A stretch of 64,000 bases of DNA from Neorhizobium galegae bv. orientalis str. HAMBI 540 (GCF_000731315.1 NZ_HG938354.1:1178001-1242000); one strand, 5' to 3'. Shown: positions 38,044-47,284, numbered from the stretch's first letter. Translations and numbers: made by a program. The notes: generated by a model not told the origin, from the letters alone.

Positions 38044-38679
38044 TCAGCTCGGAAAGGCCTCACTCAGTTCTACGATCGCCTCGCAGGTCAGAAGCGAGAC
38101 AGGGCGATTTCCAACGAGAAAGAACAGTTTGGCTGTTTCCTCAAGCTCCTCAAAGGAATGGACGGCGTCTTGAAGAGATGTCCCGGAGACGATCGGGCCA
38201 TGATTGGCAAGCAGCATCGCCTTGTGCCCGCCCGCAAGTCGGCGAACCGCCTCGGCCAATTTGCGATCACCAGGCCGGTAATACGGAACCAATGGAAGGC
38301 GCCCGACCCGCATCATCTGATAGGCCGTCAGGGGCGGCAGAACGTTGGCGCTGTCGTCATGGCAGATGCAGGACAGCGCAACGGCATGGGTCGAATGCAG
38401 GTGCACGATCGCTTTGGCGGATGGCCGTTCCTCATAAACGGCAAGATGGAAGAAAGCCTCCTTGGACGGTGGATTGCCTGCGAGAAGGTCTCCGGCAGGC
38501 GACACTTTCGATATCTTTACGGGAGTGAGAGAGCCGAGCGAAGAATTGGTCGGCGTGACCAGGATCGCCCCATCATCGAGACGGATCGACAAATTCCCAG
38601 CACTACCATGGGCAAGGCCGCGCGCGTAGAGCAAGGCTCCGAACTTCACTATCTCGCAGCGAAGAGTATCTTCTGTCAT
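38044..38679 (-). CDS. otnC: 3-oxo-tetronate 4-phosphate decarboxylase (class II aldolase family)
   Basis: A 211-residue class II aldolase/adducin-fold protein. Zinc ligands appear in IVHLHSTHA and LLANHGPI; the phosphate-binding region is GLAHGSAGNLSIRL near the N-terminus. OtnC converts 3-oxo-tetronate 4-phosphate to dihydroxyacetone phosphate and CO2. It overlaps otnK by 4 bp (ATGA) and ends the operon next to a ChaC fragment. The OtnC assignment rests on the adjacent otnK; by sequence alone it could act on another sugar-acid phosphate. Confidence 0.85.
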   Translation of the reverse strand: MTEDTLRCEIVKFGALLYARGLAHGSAGNLSIRLDDGAILVTPTNSSLGSLTPVKISKVSPAGDLLAGNPPSKEAFFHLAVYEERPSAKAIVHLHSTHAVALSCICHDDSANVLPPLTAYQMMRVGRLPLVPYYRPGDRKLAEAVRRLAGGHKAMLLANHGPIVSGTSLQDAVHSFEELEETAKLFFLVGNRPVSLLTCEAIVELSEAFPS

Positions 38680-39953
38680 AAGGATACACCACCTTCTAAA
38701 AGCCGCAGCGCTTTCCGGAAAAAATCCGGTGCGCCGAAGTTGCCGGATTTAAGCGCCAAAGCAATGGCCCTGGTCGGCTCGGCCAAAATGGGCACACCGG
38801 GATCGATTTCGGGGCCGATGCTCAGGGCCTCCAAATCGAGCGCTTGCGCCACCGCCCCCGATGTTTCTCCCCCGGCCACGACCAGCCTAGTAACACCACT
38901 GTCGACAAGTGCCCGCGCCGTATCTGCAAACAACCCGTCGAGGGTTAGAGCAAGACTCTCGCGCCCGTAACGGCTCTGCAATGCCTCGACTTCCATGGGA
39001 TCATCGGAGGAATAAACGAGCGGTGCCTGGCCACGGTGACTTGCTACAAATTCGACGATTTCGCGTACGCCGAGCGTGCCGGCCATGATCGCATCCACAT
39101 CAAGCGCCATGACCGGATGGTCATTTGCATGCGTGGCAATCTGATGGCGGGTAGCTGCTGAACAGCTTCCGGCCAGTATTGCTTCCGGTCCAGCGACACC
39201 TTCAAACGACGTCCTGGCCCCGCGGGCTAATCCGCTACGAATGAAGTTTGCCGGCAATCCGATGGCGATGCCCGAGCCACCCGTGAGAAACGGCACACCA
39301 GCGGCAGCGGCACCGAGTGTGATGAGATCCTGATCTATCGCCGCATCGCAGATGACCATCGTCCTCCCTTCCGCGGCGGCGGCGTCGAGCGCTGCCCTGA
39401 CCTCGGCACTGCCGGCGCGGACCGTGGCCACCGGGACAAGACCGACGAGGTCGCGTGTCTGGTGCGTCAGCCAGCGACGAATATCGGAGTCCGTCATCGG
39501 TGTCAGGGGATGATGCCGCATGCTGGATTCGCTCAGCAACTGGTCGTGAACGAATAGATGTCCCTGATGCACCGTTCGACCGACAGTCGGAAATGCCGGG
39601 CACGCTATGACACCTTTCACTCCGAGGGCATTGGCAAGTGCTTCGCTCACCGGTCCGATATTGCCTTCCGGTGTGGAATCGAAGGTAGAGCAATACTTGA
39701 AGACGAACTGCACGCAGCCTTGCGCTTGCAGCCATTCCAGGGCCGCCAACGACTGTACCACGGCGGCCTCGACAGGTGCCGAGCGCGTTTTCAGCGAAAT
39801 TACCGCCGCTTCGACGTCCGGCGCAGCTGGTGATGTCGGTATGCCAAGATATTGCGTCACAGCCAGTCCGCCTTGGCCGGCAAGGCCCTTGGCCAGCGTG
39901 TTTGCAATGTCGCTAGCACCTGTGAAATCGTCTGCGATAACGCCTAGCAGCAT
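38676..39953 (-). CDS. otnK: 3-oxo-tetronate kinase (DUF1537)
   Basis: The 425-residue four-carbon acid sugar kinase has the N-terminal DUF1537 motif GVIADDFTGASDIANTLAKG and VFKYCSTFDSTPEGNIGPV, and the C-terminal nucleotide-binding domain with VVAGGETSGAVAQAL and DPGVPILAEP. It phosphorylates 3-oxo-tetronate at O4 for OtnC. GGAGGG stands about 11 bp before the ATG, in the end of the racemase-like gene. The pairing with otnC supports the call. Confidence 0.88.
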   Translation of the reverse strand: MLLGVIADDFTGASDIANTLAKGLAGQGGLAVTQYLGIPTSPAAPDVEAAVISLKTRSAPVEAAVVQSLAALEWLQAQGCVQFVFKYCSTFDSTPEGNIGPVSEALANALGVKGVIACPAFPTVGRTVHQGHLFVHDQLLSESSMRHHPLTPMTDSDIRRWLTHQTRDLVGLVPVATVRAGSAEVRAALDAAAAEGRTMVICDAAIDQDLITLGAAAAGVPFLTGGSGIAIGLPANFIRSGLARGARTSFEGVAGPEAILAGSCSAATRHQIATHANDHPVMALDVDAIMAGTLGVREIVEFVASHRGQAPLVYSSDDPMEVEALQSRYGRESLALTLDGLFADTARALVDSGVTRLVVAGGETSGAVAQALDLEALSIGPEIDPGVPILAEPTRAIALALKSGNFGAPDFFRKALRLLEGGVSL

Positions 39954-39956
39954 GAT

Positions 39957-40631
39957 TTAGTACCCTCCACCTTCAATCAACTGTTTCATTCTGGCCACCG
40001 CGCTGTCGGGGGCGGTCAGAATAGTCATCGGTACAGCCGCCCTCACCGTTTCCGCAGCCCTCGAGGTTGAGAAATGGGCGAGCATGATGGCATCGCGCTT
40101 TCCAAGACCCACGGCCGCTTCGGCGACCCGGCGATTGTGGTTGGAGACATCCCCTTTGCGAAGGCTTTCGATTGCGCTTGGTGCATGTACGATCGTCAGC
40201 CGCGCCTTGCTGCCTGATTGCGCCGCGAACGCACGGAATTCCTCTTCCATCGTGTCGATTGCCGGCGCAAAGGTCGCCACCATCCCGATGTCGTCTCCAG
40301 TCGCCATGGCAGCGCGAAACATAGCCTCGTTCGGCATCAGCACGGGAACCTGGACTTCGGCGGAAAGCCGTTTGATCGCCGGGCCGAACGCAGAGCATGT
40401 TATGAGGATGCCGTCGGCCGCCCCTTCGATCGCCTGATGCCCAAGAGACAGGAACCGTCGCGTCAAACTCTCGGAGAGCTGCGTTCCCTCGCCTGCCCGA
40501 TCGACGGACAGGCTTTCGTCGAGGATATTGACGGCCTGAGCTTCGGGCCAGAGGTTTTTCATCGAGGCACAGACCGACTCCATCGCCACCGGAGTGGCGT
40601 GGAACAGGAAGATGCGGGGATCATAGGTCAT
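39957..40631 (-). CDS. Asp/Glu/hydantoin racemase-family protein
   Basis: The 224-residue protein resembles the aspartate/glutamate racemase superfamily, with a first conserved cysteine in ITCSAFGPAI and VPVLMPNEAMF after it. The second catalytic cysteine is replaced: the matching position reads IMLAHFSTSRAA. Many relatives with one altered cysteine are not amino acid racemases (isomerases and decarboxylases are known). Here it sits between otnK and a dehydrogenase-like gene, so it could do the isomerisation normally done by OtnI. That is a guess from context. Confidence 0.75.
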   Translation of the reverse strand: MTYDPRIFLFHATPVAMESVCASMKNLWPEAQAVNILDESLSVDRAGEGTQLSESLTRRFLSLGHQAIEGAADGILITCSAFGPAIKRLSAEVQVPVLMPNEAMFRAAMATGDDIGMVATFAPAIDTMEEEFRAFAAQSGSKARLTIVHAPSAIESLRKGDVSNHNRRVAEAAVGLGKRDAIMLAHFSTSRAAETVRAAVPMTILTAPDSAVARMKQLIEGGGY

Positions 40632-40651
40632 AGTGCACCTCTATCGACGTT

Positions 40652-42073
40652 CTAAAGAAACGTCTGGTCCTGCAGGCGCCGCATAGCCCAGAGCTCCGAG
40701 CCCTGTGGCTCCTCTACCATGTCGTAGGTGAGAAGCGTCCCGGCAGAAATATCCACTGTTGCCCGGTTGCCCGTTAACAGGTGTGCGCAGGCGGGGTTGC
40801 TGGCGTTTACGGGTACCGCCGGAATGATACGGGCAGTCAGCATCGGGCTGTGGTCGTTCCCGAACACCTCGCCAGCCTTAATGTCCCGCGCCGCGACTTT
40901 GACGAGATCGTAGCGCGGCCGGTAATCATCCGAGCCGGTGTCGATGCCCAGCAACCCTGCCATCAGCAGCGAAGTCGAGGTCTCGACGCCGCAGAGGTGA
41001 TACGGCCGGTAAATGACGGCTGCGGTCTCGTCGTAATTCGGGATCTGGCCCTTGGTGACAAGAATATGATTGGAATAGGCATTGTCGCAACGGACGACGA
41101 GAAACACGCCACCGCCAAGGCCGGATTCATCCGGGCGCCGCAAACACGTTGCGAGGTCGATCGTTTCACCGCGTTCGAACAGGCCGCCATTGGCAATCTC
41201 CGCATAGGCAACCGGGATCTCGGTAATGCGCAGTGCCGCATGCACGAGCGTATCAACGGCCGGAGCCATACCCGTATAGTTTGCCGCGACCGTTATTTCG
41301 CAAAGGTCGTATGCGCCCGGTTGCGGCAGGCGGGCAAGAATCTCCTTTCGTCGGGCGACAAATTCTGCGGCCTTCCCTTCCGGGATCATCGCCAGCCATT
41401 TGCGGTCTTCCTCGGCGATGGTGATCGTCTCGACGTAAGGTGCGTGAACCTTCTTGTCGGTCCTGATAGTCACGGTACCGGCAGCCTCGTCGTAAACGAA
41501 CTCGCCGTCGGTTGCCTTGCCGCCCGAAAGCACGGTGAGCCCCACCGACTTCGCCCATTCGTAGAACTGGATCAGCAAACCGTGCTGGTCGCCGTCAACC
41601 GGCGTGTAGATGACGCCCGCATCCCTTGCGAGCCGCTTCAGCATCGGCCCGACCGCAACGTCGCAATCCTTGGTCACCATAGCGACGTGCTTGCCGGCCT
41701 CGATTGCCTGAACGGCATATCTGACGCTTGCCTCGGGAACGCCGCTGCTTTCGCAGACGATATCCACGGCCGAAATAGCACCGATGATTTCAGGCTTGTC
41801 GGTATAGACCGATTTACCCTCGACGATCCGGGCCTGCGCCTCTTCCGCTGTCTCGACTTGGAAAACGAGCGCCATGTCGTAGCCGCCTTTTTCGTAGGCG
41901 CCCCGCGCTGCGGCAAGTGAGATATCGGCAACCGCGACCACGTTAAGACGCGGCGTATAGGGTGCCTGGGTTACGATCGCGGTGCCGTAGTTTCCGGCGC
42001 CGATGACCCCGACCTTCACCTCGTCGGCTTTCGCGAACCGTGCATAGAGATGATGGTAAACCATTGTTTTCAA
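40652..42073 (-). CDS. NAD(P)-dependent oxidoreductase with C-terminal SAF domain
   Basis: This 473-residue protein has a Rossmann domain at about 18-150 (VKVGVIGAGNYGTAIVTQA, then ICESSGVPEASVRYAVQAI), a homoserine-dehydrogenase-like middle with PVDGDQHGLLIQF, and a C-terminal SAF domain at about 385-460 (KVAARDIKAGEVFGND, SAGTLLTYD). SAF-fused dehydrogenases of this kind are poorly characterised. Its place with otnK/otnC and TctABC suggests it oxidises the imported acid sugar, replacing the LtnD/DenD dehydrogenases. It lies 20 bp before the racemase-like gene. Confidence 0.8.
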   Translation of the reverse strand: MKTMVYHHLYARFAKADEVKVGVIGAGNYGTAIVTQAPYTPRLNVVAVADISLAAARGAYEKGGYDMALVFQVETAEEAQARIVEGKSVYTDKPEIIGAISAVDIVCESSGVPEASVRYAVQAIEAGKHVAMVTKDCDVAVGPMLKRLARDAGVIYTPVDGDQHGLLIQFYEWAKSVGLTVLSGGKATDGEFVYDEAAGTVTIRTDKKVHAPYVETITIAEEDRKWLAMIPEGKAAEFVARRKEILARLPQPGAYDLCEITVAANYTGMAPAVDTLVHAALRITEIPVAYAEIANGGLFERGETIDLATCLRRPDESGLGGGVFLVVRCDNAYSNHILVTKGQIPNYDETAAVIYRPYHLCGVETSTSLLMAGLLGIDTGSDDYRPRYDLVKVAARDIKAGEVFGNDHSPMLTARIIPAVPVNASNPACAHLLTGNRATVDISAGTLLTYDMVEEPQGSELWAMRRLQDQTFL

Positions 42074-42142
42074 TCCTCTTCAACTGCGCTCGACAGGCGC
42101 TTCAAGATTAGTGCGAGCCTGCAGGAGGCCAAGTTCAGGTCA

Positions 42143-42165
42143 CGCGCAGGCGGCTCTCGCCTGCG
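42143..42165. other. Hairpin between tctA and the catabolic genes
   Basis: Perfect 9-nt arms GCGCAGGCG (42143-42151) and CGCCTGCGC (42157-42165) around a 5-nt loop, in the 128-bp gap between tctA and the oxidoreductase gene. No T-run follows; it may set different levels for transport and catabolic genes. Confidence 0.45.
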
Positions 42166-42201
42166 CATCGGGTGTCGGACTGGATGCTGTCGGTGGTCTT
42201 C

Positions 42202-43725
42202 TCAGTTGACCTTGCTTGCGTCCGCTTCGATCGTCGTCTCGCTCGGCAGGCGTTTTTGCAGGAACCGGGGCGCCACGAGCAGAACGACCGTGATGAGCAG
42301 GATGACCAGCGCGATCGGGCTTTGGAAAAAGACCGAAAGGTCGCCGTCCGACGCCACCAGGGTGCGACGGATGCCACGTTCCAGGATCGGGCCGAGGATC
42401 ATGCCGAGTACCAGCGGCACAGGTGGGTAATCCAGCTTCATCATCAGGTAGCCGAGGATGCCAAAGCCGATCACCAGCCCCACTTCAAACATCGAGTTGT
42501 TGATGCCGAATATCCCGAAAGCGATAATCGCGATGACGGCGGGGAACAGGAAGCTCGGGCGAACGAATGCGCAGGTCGCCAGTACCGGCGTCAGTACGAC
42601 GGTGATCGCCACCAGCGCCAGGTTGCCGATGTAGAAGCTGCCGAAAATCGTCCAGACGAAAGCAGATTGCGTCTGGAACAGCATCGGGCCCGGCTGCAGT
42701 CCGATCATCAGCAGGCCGCCCATCAGGACCGCCGTCGTACCAGATCCAGGAATGCCGAGTGCGAACATCGGGATCATGTTGCCATAGGCGGCACTGTTGT
42801 TGGCAGCTTCAGGTGCGGCCACGCCTTCCATCGCGCCATGGCCGAAGCGTTCCGGATGCTTGGATGTGCGCTTGGCGAAGGTATAGGCAATCATCGTTGC
42901 AGCCGTTGCGCCGGCCCCCGGTAGGATGCCGATGAAGAAACCGATGAGCGAGCCGGAACCCAGTTCACGCCAGCAGCGCAGCGTGCCACGCACGTCCGGG
43001 AGCAGTTCGCGGAAACGGAAACGGTTACTCTCCTGCGGCTTACCGATAGATGGCGGGGTGGCATACATTTCCGCCAAACCGAACAGGCCGACTGCAATGA
43101 TCGAGAATTCGATGCCGTCGAACAGCCGGACTTCGCCGAAGTCGAACCGCGGCAGACCGACCATCGGGTCAAGCCCGATCGTGCCGATGAACAGGCCGGC
43201 GAACAGCGACATCATCGCCTTGTTAAGATCGCGGCCGCCGAGCACGCTGACCAGTGACAGAGAAAAGATCATCAGCGCAGTCATTTCGATCGGACCGAAG
43301 GCGATGGCTGCCTGGGCAATCGTCGTGGCGAACGCGGTCAGCAGGATGAGGCCTATCAGGCCGCCGATGAAGGACGCCGCGATGCTGAGGCCGAGTGCGG
43401 CGCCGGCCTTGCCATTGCGGGCGAGCTTGTGTCCGTCGATGACGGTCATCGTCGCCGAAGCGTCTCCTGGAATTCCGAGCAGGATTGCGGTAACAGCGCC
43501 ACCGTATTGCGCGCCGTAGTAGACGGCCCCGAGTGCGGCGATTGCGGCGGTTCCGTCGAAGCTGACGGCGACCGGCAGGAGGATCGCCACGCCGGCGGTC
43601 GGCCCCAATCCGGGCAGCGCGCCGATGAACAGACCGATGACCGCACCGATCATGATCGCGACAAGAACGGAGGGCTGCGACGCTGCGACCAATCCCTCGG
43701 CGAGCAAGTGCCATGATTCAAACAT
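42202..43725 (-). CDS. tctA: Tripartite tricarboxylate transporter large membrane subunit TctA
   Basis: A 507-residue, roughly 12-helix TctA protein. It starts with MIGAVIGLFIGALPGLGPTA and contains GIPGDASATMTVIDGHKLA and GAMEGVAAPEAANNSAAYG, hallmarks of the family. It forms the channel of a secondary carboxylate importer fed by a periplasmic TctC. The substrate here is probably a sugar acid, judged from the downstream genes. It lies 21 bp after tctB. Confidence 0.95.
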   Translation of the reverse strand: MFESWHLLAEGLVAASQPSVLVAIMIGAVIGLFIGALPGLGPTAGVAILLPVAVSFDGTAAIAALGAVYYGAQYGGAVTAILLGIPGDASATMTVIDGHKLARNGKAGAALGLSIAASFIGGLIGLILLTAFATTIAQAAIAFGPIEMTALMIFSLSLVSVLGGRDLNKAMMSLFAGLFIGTIGLDPMVGLPRFDFGEVRLFDGIEFSIIAVGLFGLAEMYATPPSIGKPQESNRFRFRELLPDVRGTLRCWRELGSGSLIGFFIGILPGAGATAATMIAYTFAKRTSKHPERFGHGAMEGVAAPEAANNSAAYGNMIPMFALGIPGSGTTAVLMGGLLMIGLQPGPMLFQTQSAFVWTIFGSFYIGNLALVAITVVLTPVLATCAFVRPSFLFPAVIAIIAFGIFGINNSMFEVGLVIGFGILGYLMMKLDYPPVPLVLGMILGPILERGIRRTLVASDGDLSVFFQSPIALVILLITVVLLVAPRFLQKRLPSETTIEADASKVN

Positions 43726-43746
43726 GATGGATTCTCTTTCCGGGGA

Positions 43747-44193
43747 TCAGAGCAGAGGAATGGCGAGAACCATGCCGAAGACGAGATAAAGTATGGCCGC
43801 CATCGCTATCGAGATCGCGCTCACCGAAATCAGTGAGCGGGCGTCGCGCGCACCGAAGACGCAGCCGATGGCGATCATCAGCGGTACCGAGGCTATCAGC
43901 ATGCCAATGACGTCAGAGATCAGGACGAAACAGACAAGGGCGAGACTGACCAGCCCTACCGTGACGACTTCCATCGTTTCGACGCTGCCGAACAGGCCCG
44001 ACCGCTTGAGGACCTTAATGAGGTTGAGCACGGAAAAGAGTGCAAGCCCGGCTCCGATCCACACCGGAAAGAAGCCGGCCGCCGGCACCGAGCCGTCCTG
44101 GTAGCCGAACATGGTGCCCTGCCAGGCAATATAGATGCCGAGCAGGGCGAAGACGGCCGAAAGACCGAGATCGAATGAACGTAGAGGTATCAT
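43747..44193 (-). CDS. tctB: Tripartite tricarboxylate transporter small membrane subunit TctB
   Basis: The 148-residue protein has four predicted membrane segments (LGLSAVFALLGIYIAWQG, FFPVWIGAGLALFSVLNLI, LVSLALVCFVLISDVIGM and a C-terminal pair around ISIAMAAILYLVFGMVLA), fitting the short TctB subunit. It sits between tctC and tctA in the usual order. Confidence 0.92.
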   Translation of the reverse strand: MIPLRSFDLGLSAVFALLGIYIAWQGTMFGYQDGSVPAAGFFPVWIGAGLALFSVLNLIKVLKRSGLFGSVETMEVVTVGLVSLALVCFVLISDVIGMLIASVPLMIAIGCVFGARDARSLISVSAISIAMAAILYLVFGMVLAIPLL

Positions 44194-44269
44194 CTGCTAT
44201 TTCTCCTGAGCTTGGCGCTATGGAGCCTGTGATGGGGTGTCGCCCCGGGGGAGCCGGAGGGCGCCTATC

Positions 44270-45256
44270 TCATTTGATCAGGCCGAGTTCACGCATCAGG
44301 GTCTCGTATCGTTGCGATGTCGCGACGATCTCCTCGCCGAATTCCTTGCTGTTGAGGAACAACGGTATTTCGTTGAAGCGATCGACATACTGGCTGCGCC
44401 ATTCCGGGCTGTCGGCAACGGTCTTCATCACACCTTCCCAGTAGGAAACGGCCTCAGCCGGCACGTCCTTGGGCATGATGATGCCGCGAAGCTGGGTATG
44501 GACAATCTCGTGTCCCAGTTCCTTGAAGCTTGGCACATCCGGAAGCGATGCCATTCGCTCGGCGGAAGTGACCGCGAGCGCACGCATCTTGCCGGCATTG
44601 ACCTGTTCGAGAATTTCGTTTGGATTGCCGAACACAAGGTCGAGATGCTTGCCGAGAACGGCCGCCATGACCTCGCCTTCACCGTCATAGGGAACGACCT
44701 TGATCGTCGCCCCGAGCTGCTTGTTCACCAGATGCGACAGCAGTGCAGGGTCGGACACCGCGCCGGCGGAACCGATGGTCAGTCCCTTCGCCTCCTTGAG
44801 GTCGTCGATCGTTTTGATCTCGGAACCGGCCAGAACCGCGAGAATGTACGGCGAGCGTGCGATCGCTGCCAGCGGGGTGAAGTCCTTGTAGCTCAGCGAA
44901 ATCTTGCCAAGCAGCGGCGTGGTGAAGAAGCTGACGCCGACGCCGCCCAGATAATACGGGTTTCCTTTGCGGGAGCTGATGTAGGAATAGCCGACTGCAC
45001 CCGAGCCTCCCGGCCGGTTTTCGACCAGCATCTTTACCGGGATGAGGTTTTTCTCGTTGATGACCTTGGCCATTGTGCGGGCAACGATATCGCTGCCGCC
45101 GCCGACGCCGAAAGCGACGATATAATTGATGGTTTCGCTTGGATAGGCGTTTGCCCGGGCAAAACCGGACAGTAGCGGTTGCGCCGAAATCATCGCCGCG
45201 CCGCAGCCCAGAAGCGTGCGACGGTTTATACCCTTGCGGGGGTCATGTGTGTTCAA
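44270..45256 (-). CDS. tctC: Tripartite tricarboxylate transporter binding protein TctC
   Basis: The 328-residue TctC-type (Bug) solute-binding protein has a twin-arginine-like signal (NRRTLLGCGAAMISAQPLLS) and the family patterns YIVAFGVGGGSDIVARTMA, ENRPGGSGAVG and a C-terminal PKDVPAEAVSYWEGVMK. The best start is TTG 45256, with GGGAGG 7 bp upstream; an in-frame ATG at 45304 gives a leader that would bury the signal. It is the first gene of the leftward operon and divergent from a LysR gene. Confidence 0.92.
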   Translation of the reverse strand: MNTHDPRKGINRRTLLGCGAAMISAQPLLSGFARANAYPSETINYIVAFGVGGGSDIVARTMAKVINEKNLIPVKMLVENRPGGSGAVGYSYISSRKGNPYYLGGVGVSFFTTPLLGKISLSYKDFTPLAAIARSPYILAVLAGSEIKTIDDLKEAKGLTIGSAGAVSDPALLSHLVNKQLGATIKVVPYDGEGEVMAAVLGKHLDLVFGNPNEILEQVNAGKMRALAVTSAERMASLPDVPSFKELGHEIVHTQLRGIIMPKDVPAEAVSYWEGVMKTVADSPEWRSQYVDRFNEIPLFLNSKEFGEEIVATSQRYETLMRELGLIK

Positions 45257-45409
45257 GGTCGTTCCTCCCAATTGAAATCTCGGCCCTCCCGCCGATGCCG
45301 ACAACCCCTTCCCGATCGCGACAAGGCAAAGTTTGGACCTCTCATTGCTGGTTAGGCAAGTACAATAATGATACCGATTGGTCTCTTTGATTTACCAATG
45401 CAGGTTTCA
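45257..45409. promoter_or_regulatory. tctC/lysR divergent region with LysR-type sites
   Basis: This gap holds a LysR-like box TTGC-N7-GCAA (45345-45359, fitting T-N11-A) and a second dyad ATTGG-N13-CCAAT (45377-45399). Both lie between divergent starts, where LysR regulators usually bind. The sites were found by eye only. Confidence 0.45.
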
Positions 45410-46348
45410 ATGGACATCATCAACGACATCAATCTTCGGCTACTGCAGACCTTTCTCGTCGTCGCCAGCGAGGGCAGCTTTCGTATGGCCGGCGAAAAGC
45501 TCAGTCGCGCTCACTCGGCCATCAGCATCCAAATCCGCCAACTCGAGGAACAGCTTCAAGTGAAGCTGTTCGAGCGCACAACGCGCAGCGTCAAACTGAC
45601 GGAGGAAGGTGCAAAGCTGCAGGAAAGCCTACGCAAGGCTCATTTCGAAATACAACATGGCCTGCGGGAAATTCGCGAAGCTGCGGATCTAAAGCGGGGC
45701 CAATTGTCACTGGCCAGTTCTTCCCACGTCGCCTCGGTTCACCTACCGTCGATCCTGACAGAGTTCGTTAGCCAGTTTCCCGAGGTTGCGGTCACGATTC
45801 GTGAACTGACCTCAACCGATCTTTACGCCGCTTTGCGTATGCAAGAGGTCGATTTCGCGATCGGTCCCCATGGAACGGATCAGGCATTCGAGTTCATCCC
45901 GATTCTCGTTGAACCACTTCATGCCGTGGTGCATCCACGTTTCTTAAATCCGTCCAAGGATACGGTTACGTGGCGGGAGATCGCCGGGTTTCCGATACTT
46001 CTTCCCGCGCCACAAACTGCCATGCGCAGGATTGTTGACAAGGTCCTGAATGACGTCGGGGTGGAATCGCCAAACCGGTATCAGTTCATCCACGCCGAGA
46101 CGATCATCGCTATGGCGGAAGCCGGGTTGGGCATCGCGGTACAACCTGGCACAAGGCTGGCGAAGCACCCCACCACCACGGCCCGAGTCATGACATTGAC
46201 AGATCCTCATATTCGTCGCGCCATGTCTCTTATCCGCTTGAAGAACCGCGTCTTGTCACCGACCGCGCGTTACCTCGCCGACAAGATCGTCGCTGAGGTC
46301 CGCCGTGTTACCGGGTATAGCCCGGAAGAAGATTTTATCGTCTCCTGA
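45410..46348 (+). CDS. LysR-family regulator of the tct/otn operon
   Basis: The 312-residue LysR protein has the N-terminal winged HTH (LLQTFLVVASEGSFRMAGEK, then RAHSAISIQIRQLEEQLQVK) and an effector domain beginning about residue 90 (RGQLSLASSSHVASVHLPSI). ATG 45410 follows a CAGG; the frame extends to 45368 but the extra residues are not family-like. It is divergent from tctC and should control uptake and breakdown of the acid sugar, probably with that sugar or an intermediate as inducer. Confidence 0.9.
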   Translation: MDIINDINLRLLQTFLVVASEGSFRMAGEKLSRAHSAISIQIRQLEEQLQVKLFERTTRSVKLTEEGAKLQESLRKAHFEIQHGLREIREAADLKRGQLSLASSSHVASVHLPSILTEFVSQFPEVAVTIRELTSTDLYAALRMQEVDFAIGPHGTDQAFEFIPILVEPLHAVVHPRFLNPSKDTVTWREIAGFPILLPAPQTAMRRIVDKVLNDVGVESPNRYQFIHAETIIAMAEAGLGIAVQPGTRLAKHPTTTARVMTLTDPHIRRAMSLIRLKNRVLSPTARYLADKIVAEVRRVTGYSPEEDFIVS

Positions 46349-46369
46349 CGCGTCGAAACCGCCAACAGG

Positions 46370-47284
46370 TCACGTGGAGCCATTGTCCGGCTGGCGAACC
46401 GTCTCAACATAGTCCAGAAGGTTTGCCAGGAGCGCCTTTCCGTATGGCGGTAATTGCTCCCGGTTTCGCACGCAGAGGTAAAGCTCGCGCTCAGACCACG
46501 TTTCGCAAATCGACAGCGTCCGGAAATCCATGGTCCGGCCGTAACGGAGAGCCGCAGTTTCAGGGACAATACCAACTCCCGTACCGCATTCGACGACGCG
46601 GCACAGCGCCTCAAAACTCTCCACCCGCATGCGAATGGTGGGCCGCCTGCCGAGTTCATTCGCCAGGCGTCGTAAGAATTGCGACAGCGCCACCTTTTCG
46701 TCGAGGACGACGAGGGGATGATCGAGAATGCTTGAATAGGCAAGCGGTCCGCCCAGAGGGAAGTCACGCGGAACAATCGCCACGAGCCTGTCAGGTACAA
46801 ACCGCCACCTTTCCAGACCCGTCATGTCGGCAGACGATGCCACAATTCCCATGTCGGCTTCACCTGCCCTCAAAAGATTGACCACTTCCAGACTTGGCTT
46901 GTCTTTCACCGAAACGAAGACATCGGGATGATCACGCAGAAACGTCCCGATAAGCTGCGGCATGTGCTCGGAAAGCATGTTCGTATTCGAAAGAAAACGG
47001 ATGGTGCCGCCGCGCCCCTGTGAAAATGCATCGAGCTCGACTTCCAGCTTTCTCGCGTCATCCAGCAACTTGCGCGCATGCCGGCACAACAGGTCTCCTG
47101 CGAGAGTGGGCTTGATGCCGCGACCGGTGCGTTCAAACAGCAAAAGGCCGAAATTTTCTTCCAGCTTTCTCAGCCGTGCGCTGACCGCCGCAACAACGAT
47201 GTTGTTCTTTGCCGCAGCCGCCGTGAGGCTTCCGCCTTCTACCGCAGACAGGAAAATCTTGAGGTCAGTAAAATCGAAATTCAA
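46370..47284 (-). CDS. LysR-family transcriptional regulator
   Basis: A LysR regulator of about 304 residues with HTH FTDLKIFLSAVEGGSLTAAA and VSARLRKLEENFGLLLFERT, and an effector domain with IRFLSNTNMLSEHMPQLIG. The start is uncertain: TTG 47284 (LNFDFTDL) has GAAGG upstream and gives the usual family length, while in-frame starts run to 47395. It is divergent from the dehydrogenase genes at 47570, which it probably controls. It converges on the previous LysR gene, 21 bp apart. Confidence 0.85.
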   Translation of the reverse strand: MNFDFTDLKIFLSAVEGGSLTAAAAKNNIVVAAVSARLRKLEENFGLLLFERTGRGIKPTLAGDLLCRHARKLLDDARKLEVELDAFSQGRGGTIRFLSNTNMLSEHMPQLIGTFLRDHPDVFVSVKDKPSLEVVNLLRAGEADMGIVASSADMTGLERWRFVPDRLVAIVPRDFPLGGPLAYSSILDHPLVVLDEKVALSQFLRRLANELGRRPTIRMRVESFEALCRVVECGTGVGIVPETAALRYGRTMDFRTLSICETWSERELYLCVRNREQLPPYGKALLANLLDYVETVRQPDNGST

